Part shown: one piece after another, positions 5,333 to 5,333 of the stretch
Layout of the letters: every line of letters starts with the position of its first letter
Position numbering within the stretch: position 1 is the stretch's first letter
Source: Treponema sp.
GTDB taxonomy: Bacteria; Spirochaetota; Spirochaetia; Treponematales; Breznakiellaceae
DNA length: 5,333 bases
Direction: 5' to 3'
Assembly: GCA_031276685.1 (NCBI GenBank)
Contig: JAISMQ010000067.1
Span: forward strand, 1 to 5,333
Translations under genes and position numbers: made by a program
Notes under the pieces: generated by a model
What the model was told of the DNA's origin: nothing
Databases searched by the model: none
The model's input: the letters and a program-made list of their open reading frames with translations, nothing else

Positions 5333-5333
5333 A

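Overview
The window looks like a piece of a spirochaete chromosome, probably a Treponema-type organism. This is an inference from three things: an orphan 88-residue groES with no groEL beside it, a region-1.1-less sigma-70 family gene next to groES (an arrangement I recall, unverified, from Treponema pallidum), and a membrane-anchored TPR protein. No rRNA, tRNA or CRISPR array is visible.

Left part (1 to about 1960, + strand, visibly AT-rich): an accessory DNA-modification/defence segment. It starts inside the C-terminal part of an adenine-specific DNA methyltransferase (frame open to the left edge). This is followed, with a 4-base TTGA overlap, by a 215-residue protein carrying a D-X19-E-C-K nuclease-like motif, the likely restriction partner. 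Twenty-one bases later begins a DUF1016/YhcG-type nuclease gene that is now broken. A 143-base element made of two side-by-side hairpins interrupts it after codon 51; removing the element in silico restores the reading frame exactly. A second, internal deletion follows, and only a short central remnant is left.

Right part (about 1965 to 5333, - strand, GC-rich genes): core genes running leftward. In transcription order these are a TPR protein with an N-terminal hydrophobic anchor (cut by the right edge), groES with its own sigma-70 promoter and strong terminator, about 355 bases of noncoding DNA, and a 294-residue group-2 sigma factor. A hairpin lies between the convergent sigma gene and the defence remnant.

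The most interesting signal is a consensus-quality sigma-54 (-24/-12) promoter just upstream of the sigma-factor gene, with no convincing sigma-70 promoter there. This suggests a sigma-54 to sigma-70-family relay similar in logic to the RpoN-RpoS cascade of Borrelia, but with a different downstream sigma. The small two-hairpin mobile element in the yhcG-like gene is the second signal worth pursuing.
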